The notes beneath the pieces were generated by a model that saw nothing but the letters and a program-made list of their open reading frames with translations, was not told the origin of the DNA and ran no database searches. This document shows positions 1 to 7,542 of a stretch of DNA of 41,242 nucleotides, one piece after another (position 1 is the stretch's first letter; the number at the start of each line of letters is the position of its first letter). The position numbers and the translations under genes were made by a program. The stretch is from a bacterium (GTDB lineage Bacteria > Planctomycetota > Planctomycetia > Planctomycetales > Planctomycetaceae), in assembly GCA_016124895.1 (NCBI GenBank), contig WGMU01000166.1:1-41242 (forward strand). Direction: 5' to 3'.

Positions 1-11
1 CCCGGCCAGAA

Positions 12-1301
12 GGGAATCAGTGTCCGCTGAACCAACTGGCCAGGGAGTCAAGGATGACACCACTGCTGCGGGGAGTGTATCTCCTGGAAGTCGAGACTCG
101 AATGCGGAATCTTTACCGCTCGCTGAACGAGAAGGAGCGGCGGCGGTATGCCGCGGCGGAAGCGGACAAGCTCGGGCATGGCGGAGTCGCGTACGTCGCA
201 CGGGTCGTGGGCTGTGACCCCGACACCATCCGGCACGGACGCCGCGAACTGGACCAGCTCGGTGACGAGGACCCGGTGGGAGACCGCATCCGACGCCCCG
301 GAGCCGGCCGGCCCGTGACCGAAGTCAAACATCCCGAAGTCGTCGAGGAACTGCAGCGTTCGCTGGAACACCGCACTGCGGGTGATCCGATGCGGGAAGG
401 CGTGCTCTGGACGGACCTGAGCCCGCGCCAACTGGCCGGACAGATTGCCGACGAGACCGGCACGCAGGTCTCTCAACGCATCGTTCAGCGGATGCTCCGG
501 AACCTGAAAGTGGGCCTGCGGCAGATGGCCAAAGTGCTGCCTGGCGGAGAATCGCCTGACCGCGACACGCAGTTTCTCCACATGGGCACTCTGATCAACC
601 AGTATCTGGCCGACGGCCTGCCGGTGATCAGCATGGATACGAAAAAGAAGGAATTCCTGGGCACGCTCTATCGCCAGGGCCGGGTTTATACCAGTCAGGC
701 CTTCCAGGTGTTTGACCACGATTTCCCGTCGTGGTCGAGCGGCGTGGTGATCCCGCACGGGCTCTACGACGTGGGCCGGAACGAAGGCTGGCTGCATCCG
801 GGCCTGAGCCGCGACACCAGCGAGTTCGCCTGCGACAGCCTGCGGTTGTGGCTGGAACACGACGCGTGGCGTCTGTCTCCGGACTTTCGAGAACTGCTGC
901 TGATCTGCGATGGCGGCGGGAGCAACGGCTGCCGGACCCACATTTTCAAACAGGATCTGCAGGAGCTGGTCGACGAGTTCGGCATCGAGATTCGCGTGGC
1001 GCACTTCCCGGCGTACTGCTCGAAGTACAACCCGATCGAGCGGCGGCTGTTCAGCCACGTCACGCGGGCATGCCAGGGAGTGCTGTTTGATTCGCTGCAG
1101 ACAGTGAAGTCGCTGATGTCCAGGACGAGCACCCGGACCGGCCTGCAGGTGACCGTGCGGGTTCTGGAGAAGATCTACGAAACAGGCCGGAAAGCCAGCG
1201 AGGCTTTCAAGAACAACATGCCGATCGACTTCGACAACATCCTGCCCCGCTACAACTACACCCTCTCACCTCAAATGCCGAAGTAATTTCATCGCGATCC
1301 C
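12..1301 (+). mobile_element. ISAzo13-family insertion sequence, ends approximate
   Basis: This is a single-ORF insertion sequence inferred from the transposase gene plus the abrupt appearance of RTX-repeat coding sequence just after its stop codon. Homology of the downstream frame to the paralogous giant gene at 27940-34818 starts at about 1300, which places the right end close to there. A possible terminal match is GGGA at 12 and its complement TCCC near 1301, but the inverted repeat is weak and no target duplication is convincing. The left end lies at the window edge. The boundaries are therefore inference; the existence of the element is well supported. Confidence 0.6.
54..1286 (+). CDS. 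ISAzo13-family DDE transposase
   Basis: This is a 410-residue transposase of the ISAzo13 type (Rhodopirellula-type DDE transposase). The N-terminal ~100 residues are basic and helix-turn-helix-like, with a segment reading AYVARVVGCDPDTIRHGRREL. The RNase H-like catalytic core shows the expected acidic triad: Asp195 in ISMDTKKKE, Asp286 in LICDGGGSNG and Glu329 in YNPIERRLFS. The length is normal for the family and the frame is intact, so the enzyme could be active. The start at 54 has GGGAG about 8 bases upstream; an ATG at 102 is an alternative. The element sits inside an RTX-repeat gene, whose 3' part continues directly after the transposase stop. Long open frames on the opposite strand here are shadows. 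Confidence 0.9.
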   Translation: MTPLLRGVYLLEVETRMRNLYRSLNEKERRRYAAAEADKLGHGGVAYVARVVGCDPDTIRHGRRELDQLGDEDPVGDRIRRPGAGRPVTEVKHPEVVEELQRSLEHRTAGDPMREGVLWTDLSPRQLAGQIADETGTQVSQRIVQRMLRNLKVGLRQMAKVLPGGESPDRDTQFLHMGTLINQYLADGLPVISMDTKKKEFLGTLYRQGRVYTSQAFQVFDHDFPSWSSGVVIPHGLYDVGRNEGWLHPGLSRDTSEFACDSLRLWLEHDAWRLSPDFRELLLICDGGGSNGCRTHIFKQDLQELVDEFGIEIRVAHFPAYCSKYNPIERRLFSHVTRACQGVLFDSLQTVKSLMSRTSTRTGLQVTVRVLEKIYETGRKASEAFKNNMPIDFDNILPRYNYTLSPQMPK

Positions 1302-2497
1302 TTGGTGGACTGGGCGACGACACGCTGATTGGGGGCAGCCAGGCGGACGAACTGGTCGGGGGGCCGGGTAACGATTCCCTCAACGGAACCGGCGATACAG
1401 TTGAGGGCGGCGATGGCAATGACACGCTGAACGGCGGAAGCGGGAACGATCTGATTCGCGAGTCGTTTACCGGGGACGTCACGCTGACGAACTCGTCGAT
1501 GACCGGCCGCGGCACAGACACTGTCATCAGTGCCGAGCGCGCGATACTGACCGGCGGCGGTGCGGCTCAGACGTTTGACCTGAGCACGTTCTTCACGGCC
1601 GGGCTGACGTCGACGATCCTGGATGGCGGCGGTGGCGATGACACCATTCTCGCGACGTCCGGCGGGGACATCATCAATGGTGCCGGCGGCAGTGACTTCA
1701 TCGACGCTGGCGGTGGGCAGGATCGTATCTTCGGCGGGTCGGGCGCGGACACGCTGATCGGCGGCGATGGCGACGACCTGCTGAAGGGCCTGGGTGGTTC
1801 GGGCGATCGACTGATTGGCGGAGCGGGCAACGATACGCTCAATGGTGGCCGCGGGATCGATCGGCTGATTGAATCTGCCGATGCCGACTTTACGCTGACA
1901 AACAGCTCGCTGCTCGGTGCCGGCAGCGATCTGGTGCAGGCGATTGAGATTGCTGAGATCAATGCGGGCGACTCCGACAACCTGATCGACGTGAGCGCGT
2001 TCTTTGGTTTCAAAGGCTTCGTCCAGATGCGGGCGAATGGCGGCAACGACACGGTGATTGGTTCGGCTGGTCCGGATGTGATCAACGGCGGGGACGGGAA
2101 TGATTCGCTTGTGGCCAACGATGGCAACGACCTGCTCAACGGAGACGCCGGCAACGACATCCTGCAGGGCAAAGAGGGCGACGACACGCTCAACGGCGGC
2201 GACGACAATGACGGCCTGTCGGGCATCACCGGCAACGACGTGCTCAACGGCGAACGCGGGTTCGACCGCGCCTTTGGAGGCGAGGGCAACGACACACTGA
2301 CCGGCGGCAACGCGCGAGACACTCTGTTCGGCGGCGCCGGCGACGACTCCCTGGCCGGCAACGACGGCAACGACACGCTGGCCGGAGGCACCGGCAACAA
2401 CGATGCCTCGGTCGGCGACGCCTTCAATGACGCGACAGCCACCATCGACGAAGCCTTCCAGCTCGACCCCCTACCTACCTGGGTCGATCAGGTGTAA
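1302..2497 (+). pseudogene. 5'-truncated RTX-repeat surface protein gene, interrupted by IS
   Basis: This is the 3' remnant of a large RTX (hemolysin-type Ca2+-binding) protein gene. The frame is open from the IS boundary; the ATG at 1499 falls in mid-domain and is not a natural start. It reads GGxGxDxL nonapeptides such as GGDGNDTLNGGSGNDLI, two copies of a spacer module (about 1451-1635 and 1862-2050) and ends in DPLPTWVDQV. The whole fragment aligns colinearly with the last ~400 residues of the giant protein encoded at 27940-34818, including its ending DPLPDWVDQV. Codons differ at many silent positions, so the two are old paralogues and not a recent copy. No promoter, start or secretion signal remains in the window. 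Without its upstream part it is unlikely to be expressed as a secreted protein, unless the IS supplies an outward promoter. Confidence 0.82.
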
Positions 2498-2878
2498 GCC
2501 GGATGAATCGCAAGACAACTGTCTTGAACTTGCTGGAGTTCGTAGCTGCGACAAACTGAAAATACGGCCACTTTTCCCCGTCAATCACAACCGGAGCGGC
2601 CAGGCCGGCCGCACGAATCTGCTCCGGGCCGACACGAGTTTGTGTCGACATTTGCGTTCCCCCGATACCAGACAGTGACGTGTCGCCGAACGCAGCGTTT
2701 CGTGAGACTGACGACGCACTGCATTGCTCGCCTGAACGCGAGAAGCCTGTCCGCCATCGATCCTCGACCGCATGAGCATCGAACTGGCAATCTCAGCAAA
2801 TCGAACGATTGCCGTGACGCTCAGGAGTAAGGGGCTGATTCCGAGACAAATATGACGCATGGGAAGCCCTTGCTCAAC

Positions 2879-3085
2879 GAGGCTCAGGTCGCCGTCCTCG
2901 ACGTAGCGGTTGAGAGTCTCCCACTGGTTAAGGGTGTACGTCGCTGGCCTGGCCGATGATGCTCTTCGGGAGGAACTCCTGGTCGTCGAGACATGCTTTG
3001 AGATCGGCCAACAGTGCCGCGGAATGTTCGGCACGCAACGACTGGCGGGTCTGTGCATCGGCGCCTTTCAGCACATGCATTTCAA
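2879..3085 (-). pseudogene. IS66-family transposase C-terminal remnant
   Basis: On the minus strand, one frame reads LRAEHSAALLADLKACLDDQ then EFLPKSIIGQA, and after a frameshift near 2941 a second frame reads YTLNQWETLNRYVEDGDL. Together these reproduce the typical IS66 transposase (TnpC) passage that ends LPKSPLGxAxxYALNQWxALxRYxEDG, just before the C-terminal catalytic segment. The rest of the protein and the TnpA/TnpB partners are missing. This is a decayed fragment, not a functional gene. The flanking sequence from 2498 to 2878 and from 3090 to 3180 shows no recognisable gene. Confidence 0.7.
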
Positions 3086-3180
3086 GCATTCAGCGCGTCA
3101 ACATTGCAGGGGAGCTTCTTGTGGCGGTTTTGTGGCAATCGAAAACCCTGTGTATGCAGCAGATCAGCTCGGTTAGACGC

Positions 3181-3208
3181 TTCACGACCGGATGTAACCT
3201 GTTAGAAT
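3181..3208 (+). promoter_or_regulatory. possible sigma70-type promoter for a short transcript
   Basis: TTCACG (3181-3186) and TAGAAT (3203-3208) are separated by 16 bases. The -10 box matches the consensus at five of six positions and the -35 box at four of six. A hairpin terminator follows about 80-100 bases downstream with no coding frame between them. This is pattern matching only and could be chance. Confidence 0.22.
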
Positions 3209-3284
3209 GAAAGGCGTTGTCGCAAACGGTCGAGGCGATCAGTTGGGCGTTCAGAGAATCCCTCCCTCTCCGCTCTTTGCCCAG

Positions 3285-3313
3285 GCCGTCATCGTAACCC
3301 GATGACGGCTTTT
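3285..3313 (+). terminator. rho-independent terminator-like hairpin
   Basis: A perfect 10-bp stem, GCCGTCATCG (3285-3294) with CGATGACGGC (3300-3309), closes a five-base loop and is followed by TTTT. No protein-coding gene ends just upstream on this strand. It either ends a short RNA starting near 3215 or is left over from a lost gene. Confidence 0.5.
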
Positions 3314-3360
3314 GCGTTGCGCTGAGCACTCAAGCGAGCCAATGGCCCTTGTGCTGGTTT

Positions 3361-3684
3361 TCAAGCTGCGCTGTTCGAGACATCTTCATCGTTCGTCTCC
3401 GAATCCCTGGAGTCCGCCGGAGTATTTGGGTCTCGCCCGGCTTCATCCGCTTCAGTACTGGCAAACGGACCATCCGACTGCCGTTGAAGACTCCTGATCG
3501 CCTCCAGTGATCGCTGGTCGGCGATGTGCGTGTAGGGGCGGATGATTTTCTCGTCGACGTGCCCGATAATACCACGTACGACGGCTTCCGGAACTCCCGT
3601 CAACAGGGCGTGCGCGATAAATGCATGTCGGAATGTATGCAGGTGGCCGGGAAGGCCCAGTCGCCTGAGGATGTCAGGCTGTTT
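3361..3684 (-). pseudogene. tyrosine recombinase (phage-type integrase) C-terminal remnant
   Basis: The minus-strand frame from an in-frame TGA at 3685-3687 to the stop at 3361-3363 reads ILRRLGLPGHLHTFRHAFIA, then ALLTGVPEAVVRGIIGHVDE and YTHI. These are the C-terminal catalytic boxes of a tyrosine recombinase: H-x-x-R in HTFRH, the second His in GIIGH, and the nucleophilic Tyr in YTHI. The N-terminal DNA-binding part and the first catalytic Arg are absent, so this is a stump about 107 residues long. It lies directly upstream of an orphan DUF1501 gene, suggesting that an integration or deletion event removed that gene's usual neighbour. The strand and frame are clear; the parent element cannot be identified. 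Confidence 0.75.
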
Positions 3685-3899
3685 TCAGTGATGGCCGTGT
3701 CTCGCTAGTCTTATGGAGCATCGATTCGCAGGCCTTCAGACATCTGAGGAATCGGAAAGACGGAGAAACGGATGCCGTACCGTAACCGGTTGGAATCCTT
3801 CCGCGTGATCGACTTGCAGACATCTGCGGCCGAACACGGTTTCTGTCTGGCCGAGCGCCGCTTTCGACCGATTGTTTCTGAGCAGAGAGAAGGTGGACT

Positions 3900-5306
3900 G
3901 TGTTTATTCGACAAGCCCGTCGCTGGTTTCTGAAAGACTGCGCTGTTGGACTTGGCTCGGTCGCGCTGGGACAGCTTCTGCAGCAGGAGTCGGCGCCCTC
4001 GTCGTTACAGGCTGCTCAGTCGACCGCGCAGAAGACGCATCACGCTCCACGGGCGAAGAACGTAATCTATCTGTTTATGGCCGGAGCACCTTCGCATCTG
4101 GAGCTGTTCGACAATAAGCCGGAACTCGCGAAGTATGACGGCAAGCTGCCGCCGGAAGAGCTGATCAAGGATTACCGCGCGGCGTTTATCAGTCCGAACT
4201 CGGCGCTGCTGGGACCGCGGTTCAAGTTCGCGCGGCACGGCGAATCCGGGCAGGAGATGTCCGAGATCCTGCCGCACATGGCCGAAGTCGCGGACGACAT
4301 CGCAATCGTCAAGTCGATGGTCACCGACGCATTCAATCACGCGCCGGGTCAGATGGAGATGAGCACAGGCACACAGCAGTTCGGCAAGCCGAGTCTCGGC
4401 GCGTGGACGCTGTACGGGCTCGGCAGCGAGTCGCAGGATCTTCCCGGTTTTGTCGTGTTCAGCACGGGCAAGAAGGGCCCGAGCGGCGGCAGCGCGAACT
4501 GGGGCAGCGGGTTTTTGCCATCGGTTTATCAGGGCGTCCAGTTCCGCAATACCGGCGACCCGGTGCTGTATCTGTCAAACCCGGCCGGGATCGACGACGC
4601 ACTGCAGCGACGGTCGCTCGACGCGCTGAACGTACTCAATCAGTCACGTTACGAAGCGACCGGCGATCCGGAGATTCTGACGCGGATCAATTCATTCGAG
4701 ATGGCGTACCGGATGCAGGCCAGCGCGCCGGAGCTGATGGAGCTGTCCGTCGAACCGAAGCACGTACTGGAGGCTTACGGTGCCGAACCTGGCAAGTCGT
4801 CGTTTGCGAGTTCCTGCCTGCTGGCTCGGCGGCTGGTCGAACGCGGCGTGCGGTTTGTCGAGATCTTTCACGAGGCCTGGGATCAGCACGGCAATCTGGT
4901 CAAAGGACTGAAAGAGAACTGCAAAGACACCGAACAGGCTTGTGCGGCGCTGATCAGGGATCTCAAACAGCGCGGGCTGCTGGACGATACGCTGATCGTC
5001 TGGGGCGGCGAGTTCGGCCGAACTCCGATGGTGCAGGGCGGTGGCCGCGACGGCCGCGATCATCACCCGAACGCCTTCACGATGTGGCTGGCTGGCGGCG
5101 GGATCAAAGGCGGCGTGACGCTGGGTGAAAGCGACGATTTCGGCTTCAACGTCATTCAGGACCGCGTTCACGTTCGCGATCTGCACGCGACGATCCTGCA
5201 CCTGCTGGGCTTCGACCACTCGCGTTTCACGTTCCCGTTCCAGGGACTTGATCAGAAATTGACCGGCGTCGAACCGAGTCGTGTCGTGCAGGAGATCCTG
5301 GCCTGA
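3900..5306 (+). CDS. DUF1501 family secreted protein (sulfatase-like fold)
   Basis: This is a 468-residue DUF1501 protein, a planctomycete-expanded family in the alkaline phosphatase/sulfatase superfamily whose biochemical role is unknown. The N-terminus has a Tat-like twin-arginine stretch, RRWFLKDCAVGLGSVALG. Family hallmarks are LFMAGAPSHLELFDNKPEL near residue 60, the SFASSCLLARRLVERGVRFVE segment, WGGEFGRTP and GRDHHPNAFTMWLAGGG. The start is GTG at 3900, supported by AGAAGG about 7 bases upstream; an in-frame stop at 3879 excludes a longer form. DUF1501 genes usually follow a DUF1549/DUF1553 gene. Here the upstream DNA is instead recombinase and IS debris, so the gene seems to have lost its partner. 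It is convergent with the second DUF1501 gene, which shares its motifs. Confidence 0.9.
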   Translation: MFIRQARRWFLKDCAVGLGSVALGQLLQQESAPSSLQAAQSTAQKTHHAPRAKNVIYLFMAGAPSHLELFDNKPELAKYDGKLPPEELIKDYRAAFISPNSALLGPRFKFARHGESGQEMSEILPHMAEVADDIAIVKSMVTDAFNHAPGQMEMSTGTQQFGKPSLGAWTLYGLGSESQDLPGFVVFSTGKKGPSGGSANWGSGFLPSVYQGVQFRNTGDPVLYLSNPAGIDDALQRRSLDALNVLNQSRYEATGDPEILTRINSFEMAYRMQASAPELMELSVEPKHVLEAYGAEPGKSSFASSCLLARRLVERGVRFVEIFHEAWDQHGNLVKGLKENCKDTEQACAALIRDLKQRGLLDDTLIVWGGEFGRTPMVQGGGRDGRDHHPNAFTMWLAGGGIKGGVTLGESDDFGFNVIQDRVHVRDLHATILHLLGFDHSRFTFPFQGLDQKLTGVEPSRVVQEILA

Positions 5307-5361
5307 CGCGACAGCGATGTGCGCGCCAATCGACCAGAAGGCCAGAAGTCAACGAATGGTT

Positions 5362-5481
5362 TCACACCAGTTTCTTCGTTTCCTCGGTTGCCTTCTGTTC
5401 AAACTGGGGTTCCTGATCGCTTTGGGCTCTTCGCGACTTCACCCAGTCACGGTAATTGCGGCGTGATAGCTTTTTTGTCAC
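5362..5481 (-). CDS. 39-residue basic small protein coupled to DUF1501
   Basis: A small open frame starts with GTG at 5481-5479, overlapping the TGA of the upstream DUF1501 gene in the four bases GTGA, the classic arrangement for translational coupling. The predicted protein starts VTKKLSRRNYRDWVKSRR, continues with a Q/E/K-rich helix-prone tail and ends KKLV. It has no membrane segment or cysteine; the first half is strongly basic, suggesting nucleic-acid or membrane-surface binding (inference). I do not recognise a named family, though the N-terminal pattern looks like a conserved short planctomycete sequence. It is too short for most gene finders. Chance is possible, but the overlap geometry and the protein-like composition argue for a real gene. 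Confidence 0.5.
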   Translation of the reverse strand: MTKKLSRRNYRDWVKSRRAQSDQEPQFEQKATEETKKLV

Positions 5482-6971
5482 GCGAGCCAGTCGTTGATCA
5501 CGTGGCCGCCGACGTCGGTCAGGCGGAAGTCGCGGCCCTGGAAGCGGTGGGTCAGCTTCAGATGGTCCATGCCGAACTGCTGCAGCATCGTGGCGTGCAG
5601 GTCGTTGATGTGAACCGGGTCTCTGGCGATGCCCCAGCCGACTTCGTCGGACTCGCCGTACGTCAGGCCGCCCTTCAGACCGCCGCCAGCCAGAAACATG
5701 CTGAACGCGTACGGATGGTGATCGCGGCCGGTGTTCGCGTTGCGACCGCCGCGGTTTTCGCCCAGCGGAGTGCGCCCGAATTCCGAGCCCCAGACAACCA
5801 TTGTCGAATCGAGCAGGCCGCGCTCTTTCAGATCCTTAATCAGCGCGGCGATCGGCTGATCGACGACCTCGGCGTTGTAGGCCAGTTCGTTGTCGAGGTT
5901 GCTGTGATGGTCCCAGGACGCGTAGATGATATTCACAAAGCGGACTCCGCGTTCGACCATGCGCCGCGCCAGCAGGCAGTTCTTCGCGAAACTCGATCGC
6001 GTCTGACCGGCCTGTCCGCGTCCGCCGCCTTTCGGTTCTTCCGTCCGATCGACGCCGTACGCGGACAGCGTTGCCTGAGTTTCGCCAGCGAGATCAATCA
6101 GCTCGGGCGCGGCACTCTGCATCCGGAAGGCGAGTTCGTAGCTGGCGATGCGGCTGGCGATTTCCGGATCCTGCTGTTCGGCCAGCCGGCTTTCGTTGAG
6201 GTTCCGCAGCGTGTCGAGCCCGCGCCGCTGCAGTTCCGGCGGCAGGCCGGCGGGGTTGGTCAGATTGAGCACTGGCTCGCCCTGATTGCGAAACAGAACT
6301 CCCGAGTAGACCGACGGCAGGAAGCCGCTCTGCCACAGCGTCGCGCCGCCGCTTGAGCCTCGGCCCGCCGTGAGCACGACGTAACCCGGCAGGTTCTGCG
6401 ATTCGCTGCCGAGCCCGTAAGTCAGCCACGAACCCATCGCCGGCAGCCCGAACGACGGCCGGCCGCACTGCATCAGCAACTGGCCGGGGTGGTGATTGAA
6501 CTGCGACGAATGCAGCGAGCGGATCAACAGCAGATCGTCGGCACACGATCCGATGTGCGGCAGCAGGTCGGAGAACTCCATGCCGCAATCGCCGTGCTTC
6601 GCGAACGTCCGCTTTGTGCCGAGCAGCGTCGCCGAATCTTTCTGGATAAACGCAAAGCGGACCTTGTCGAGCAGGTCTTTGGGCAGCGGCTGGCCGCTCA
6701 GTTCGTTGAGCTTTGGCTTCGCGTCGAACAGGTCGAGCTGCGAGGGTGCTCCGGCCATAAAGATGAAGATGCAGGCCTTCGCCGGACCATCGAAGTGCGG
6801 CTGCTTTGGTTCGAGCGGATTGACTGAGGACGGCAACCCGGCGGCACTCGTTCCATTAAATAGACCATCGGTCGCCAGCATCGACCCGAGCGCCGCCGCT
6901 CCGAGTCCGCACGAGGACGACGTCAGGAACTGGCGTCGTGTCTGATCGGTAAGCGACTCAAGCGGAAACAT
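5478..6971 (-). CDS. DUF1501 family secreted protein (sulfatase-like fold)
   Basis: This is a 497-residue DUF1501 protein, paralogous to the one at 3900-5306. It has a Tat-type N-terminus (TRRQFLTSSSCGLGAAALGS), the FMAGAPSQLDLFDAKPKL motif, the SSFAKNCLLARRMVERGVRF segment, WGSEFGRTP and GRDHHPYAFSMFLAGGG. It is likely exported folded to the periplasm or paryphoplasm. The start is ATG at 6971 with GAGGA about 8 bases upstream. It lies downstream of the DUF1549/DUF1553 gene on the same strand, the usual pair in planctomycetes, but with an unusually wide gap of 571 bases. Its last codons overlap a 39-residue ORF by GTGA. The substrate is unknown; a role in sulfated-polysaccharide or other glycan breakdown is often proposed but not shown. 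Confidence 0.92.
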   Translation of the reverse strand: MFPLESLTDQTRRQFLTSSSCGLGAAALGSMLATDGLFNGTSAAGLPSSVNPLEPKQPHFDGPAKACIFIFMAGAPSQLDLFDAKPKLNELSGQPLPKDLLDKVRFAFIQKDSATLLGTKRTFAKHGDCGMEFSDLLPHIGSCADDLLLIRSLHSSQFNHHPGQLLMQCGRPSFGLPAMGSWLTYGLGSESQNLPGYVVLTAGRGSSGGATLWQSGFLPSVYSGVLFRNQGEPVLNLTNPAGLPPELQRRGLDTLRNLNESRLAEQQDPEIASRIASYELAFRMQSAAPELIDLAGETQATLSAYGVDRTEEPKGGGRGQAGQTRSSFAKNCLLARRMVERGVRFVNIIYASWDHHSNLDNELAYNAEVVDQPIAALIKDLKERGLLDSTMVVWGSEFGRTPLGENRGGRNANTGRDHHPYAFSMFLAGGGLKGGLTYGESDEVGWGIARDPVHINDLHATMLQQFGMDHLKLTHRFQGRDFRLTDVGGHVINDWLA

Positions 6972-7542
6972 AAGGGAGTCCTCGTTGGTGATTCAGCGGA
7001 GTAATCGAGCGCGACTCAGGGCAGGCATTGAACAGGAGAGAACTGAGGAAACAGAGAGGACGCACTCACAAAACCCGGTTCTCCCTGATTTCTCCTGCTC
7101 AAAATCAAGGGGAGGTCGGCGACCGCCTGCAAACTGACCGGTGAGCAGCCAGCAATCTAACAGAAGGAAACGCAGGCAACGAAGAAACACAGCGATAAAG
7201 AACCAGCCGACGACTATGGGCGACAGTGATTCCCAGGCTGGCCAGCGCCGCTTTTGGATTGTGCAGGCGGTGTCACTGCTGAATTCAGCGGAAGCAGACG
7301 ACGGACGGAAAGAGACATTCCCTTCGGCCGTGAAATTGACGAACCCCGTGTGTCTCAAGGTGTCACGCGGACCCTTCACGGAGAATCGTCAAGGTTGACA
7401 TTCAGGCAGATCCGGTCTGCGGACGGGAAGTTCGCTGAGTTTCTGTCGCTGCGCGATGACTGCTTCAGACGAGCCGACGCTCTGTTGCGTGTGTATGTCT
7501 AAGGTCAGCTCTCCAGCATTCATCGCCAGACCGCCGAGGGCA
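6972..7542. other. 571-bp gap between paired DUF1553 and DUF1501 genes
   Basis: No gene is supported here. Short open frames on both strands have no protein-like composition. Near the DUF1553 stop there is a small inverted repeat, CATCAC/GTGATG around a six-base loop (7541-7556), without a T-tract. Several purine-rich stretches of the AGGAAAC type occur at 7040-7060 and 7160-7190. An internal promoter for the DUF1501 gene may lie here, but none can be picked out with confidence. Confidence 0.4.

Noticed and set aside
1567-2445. 292-codon Pro/Ser-rich frame on the minus strand
   Set aside because: It is the shadow of the Gly/Asp-rich RTX coding frame; the reverse complement of GGN-GAY codons reads as Pro/Ser/Val. 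The same effect explains many frames opposite the other two giants.
1499-2497. Independent complete RTX gene starting at ATG 1499
   Set aside because: The homologous frame continues about 65 codons upstream to the IS end and aligns with the paralogue, so the ATG is internal.
5319-6356. 345-codon open frame on the plus strand
   Set aside because: It lies antisense to the DUF1501 gene at 5478-6971, which has full family motifs. The antisense product has no recognisable domain; such frames are common in GC-rich DNA.
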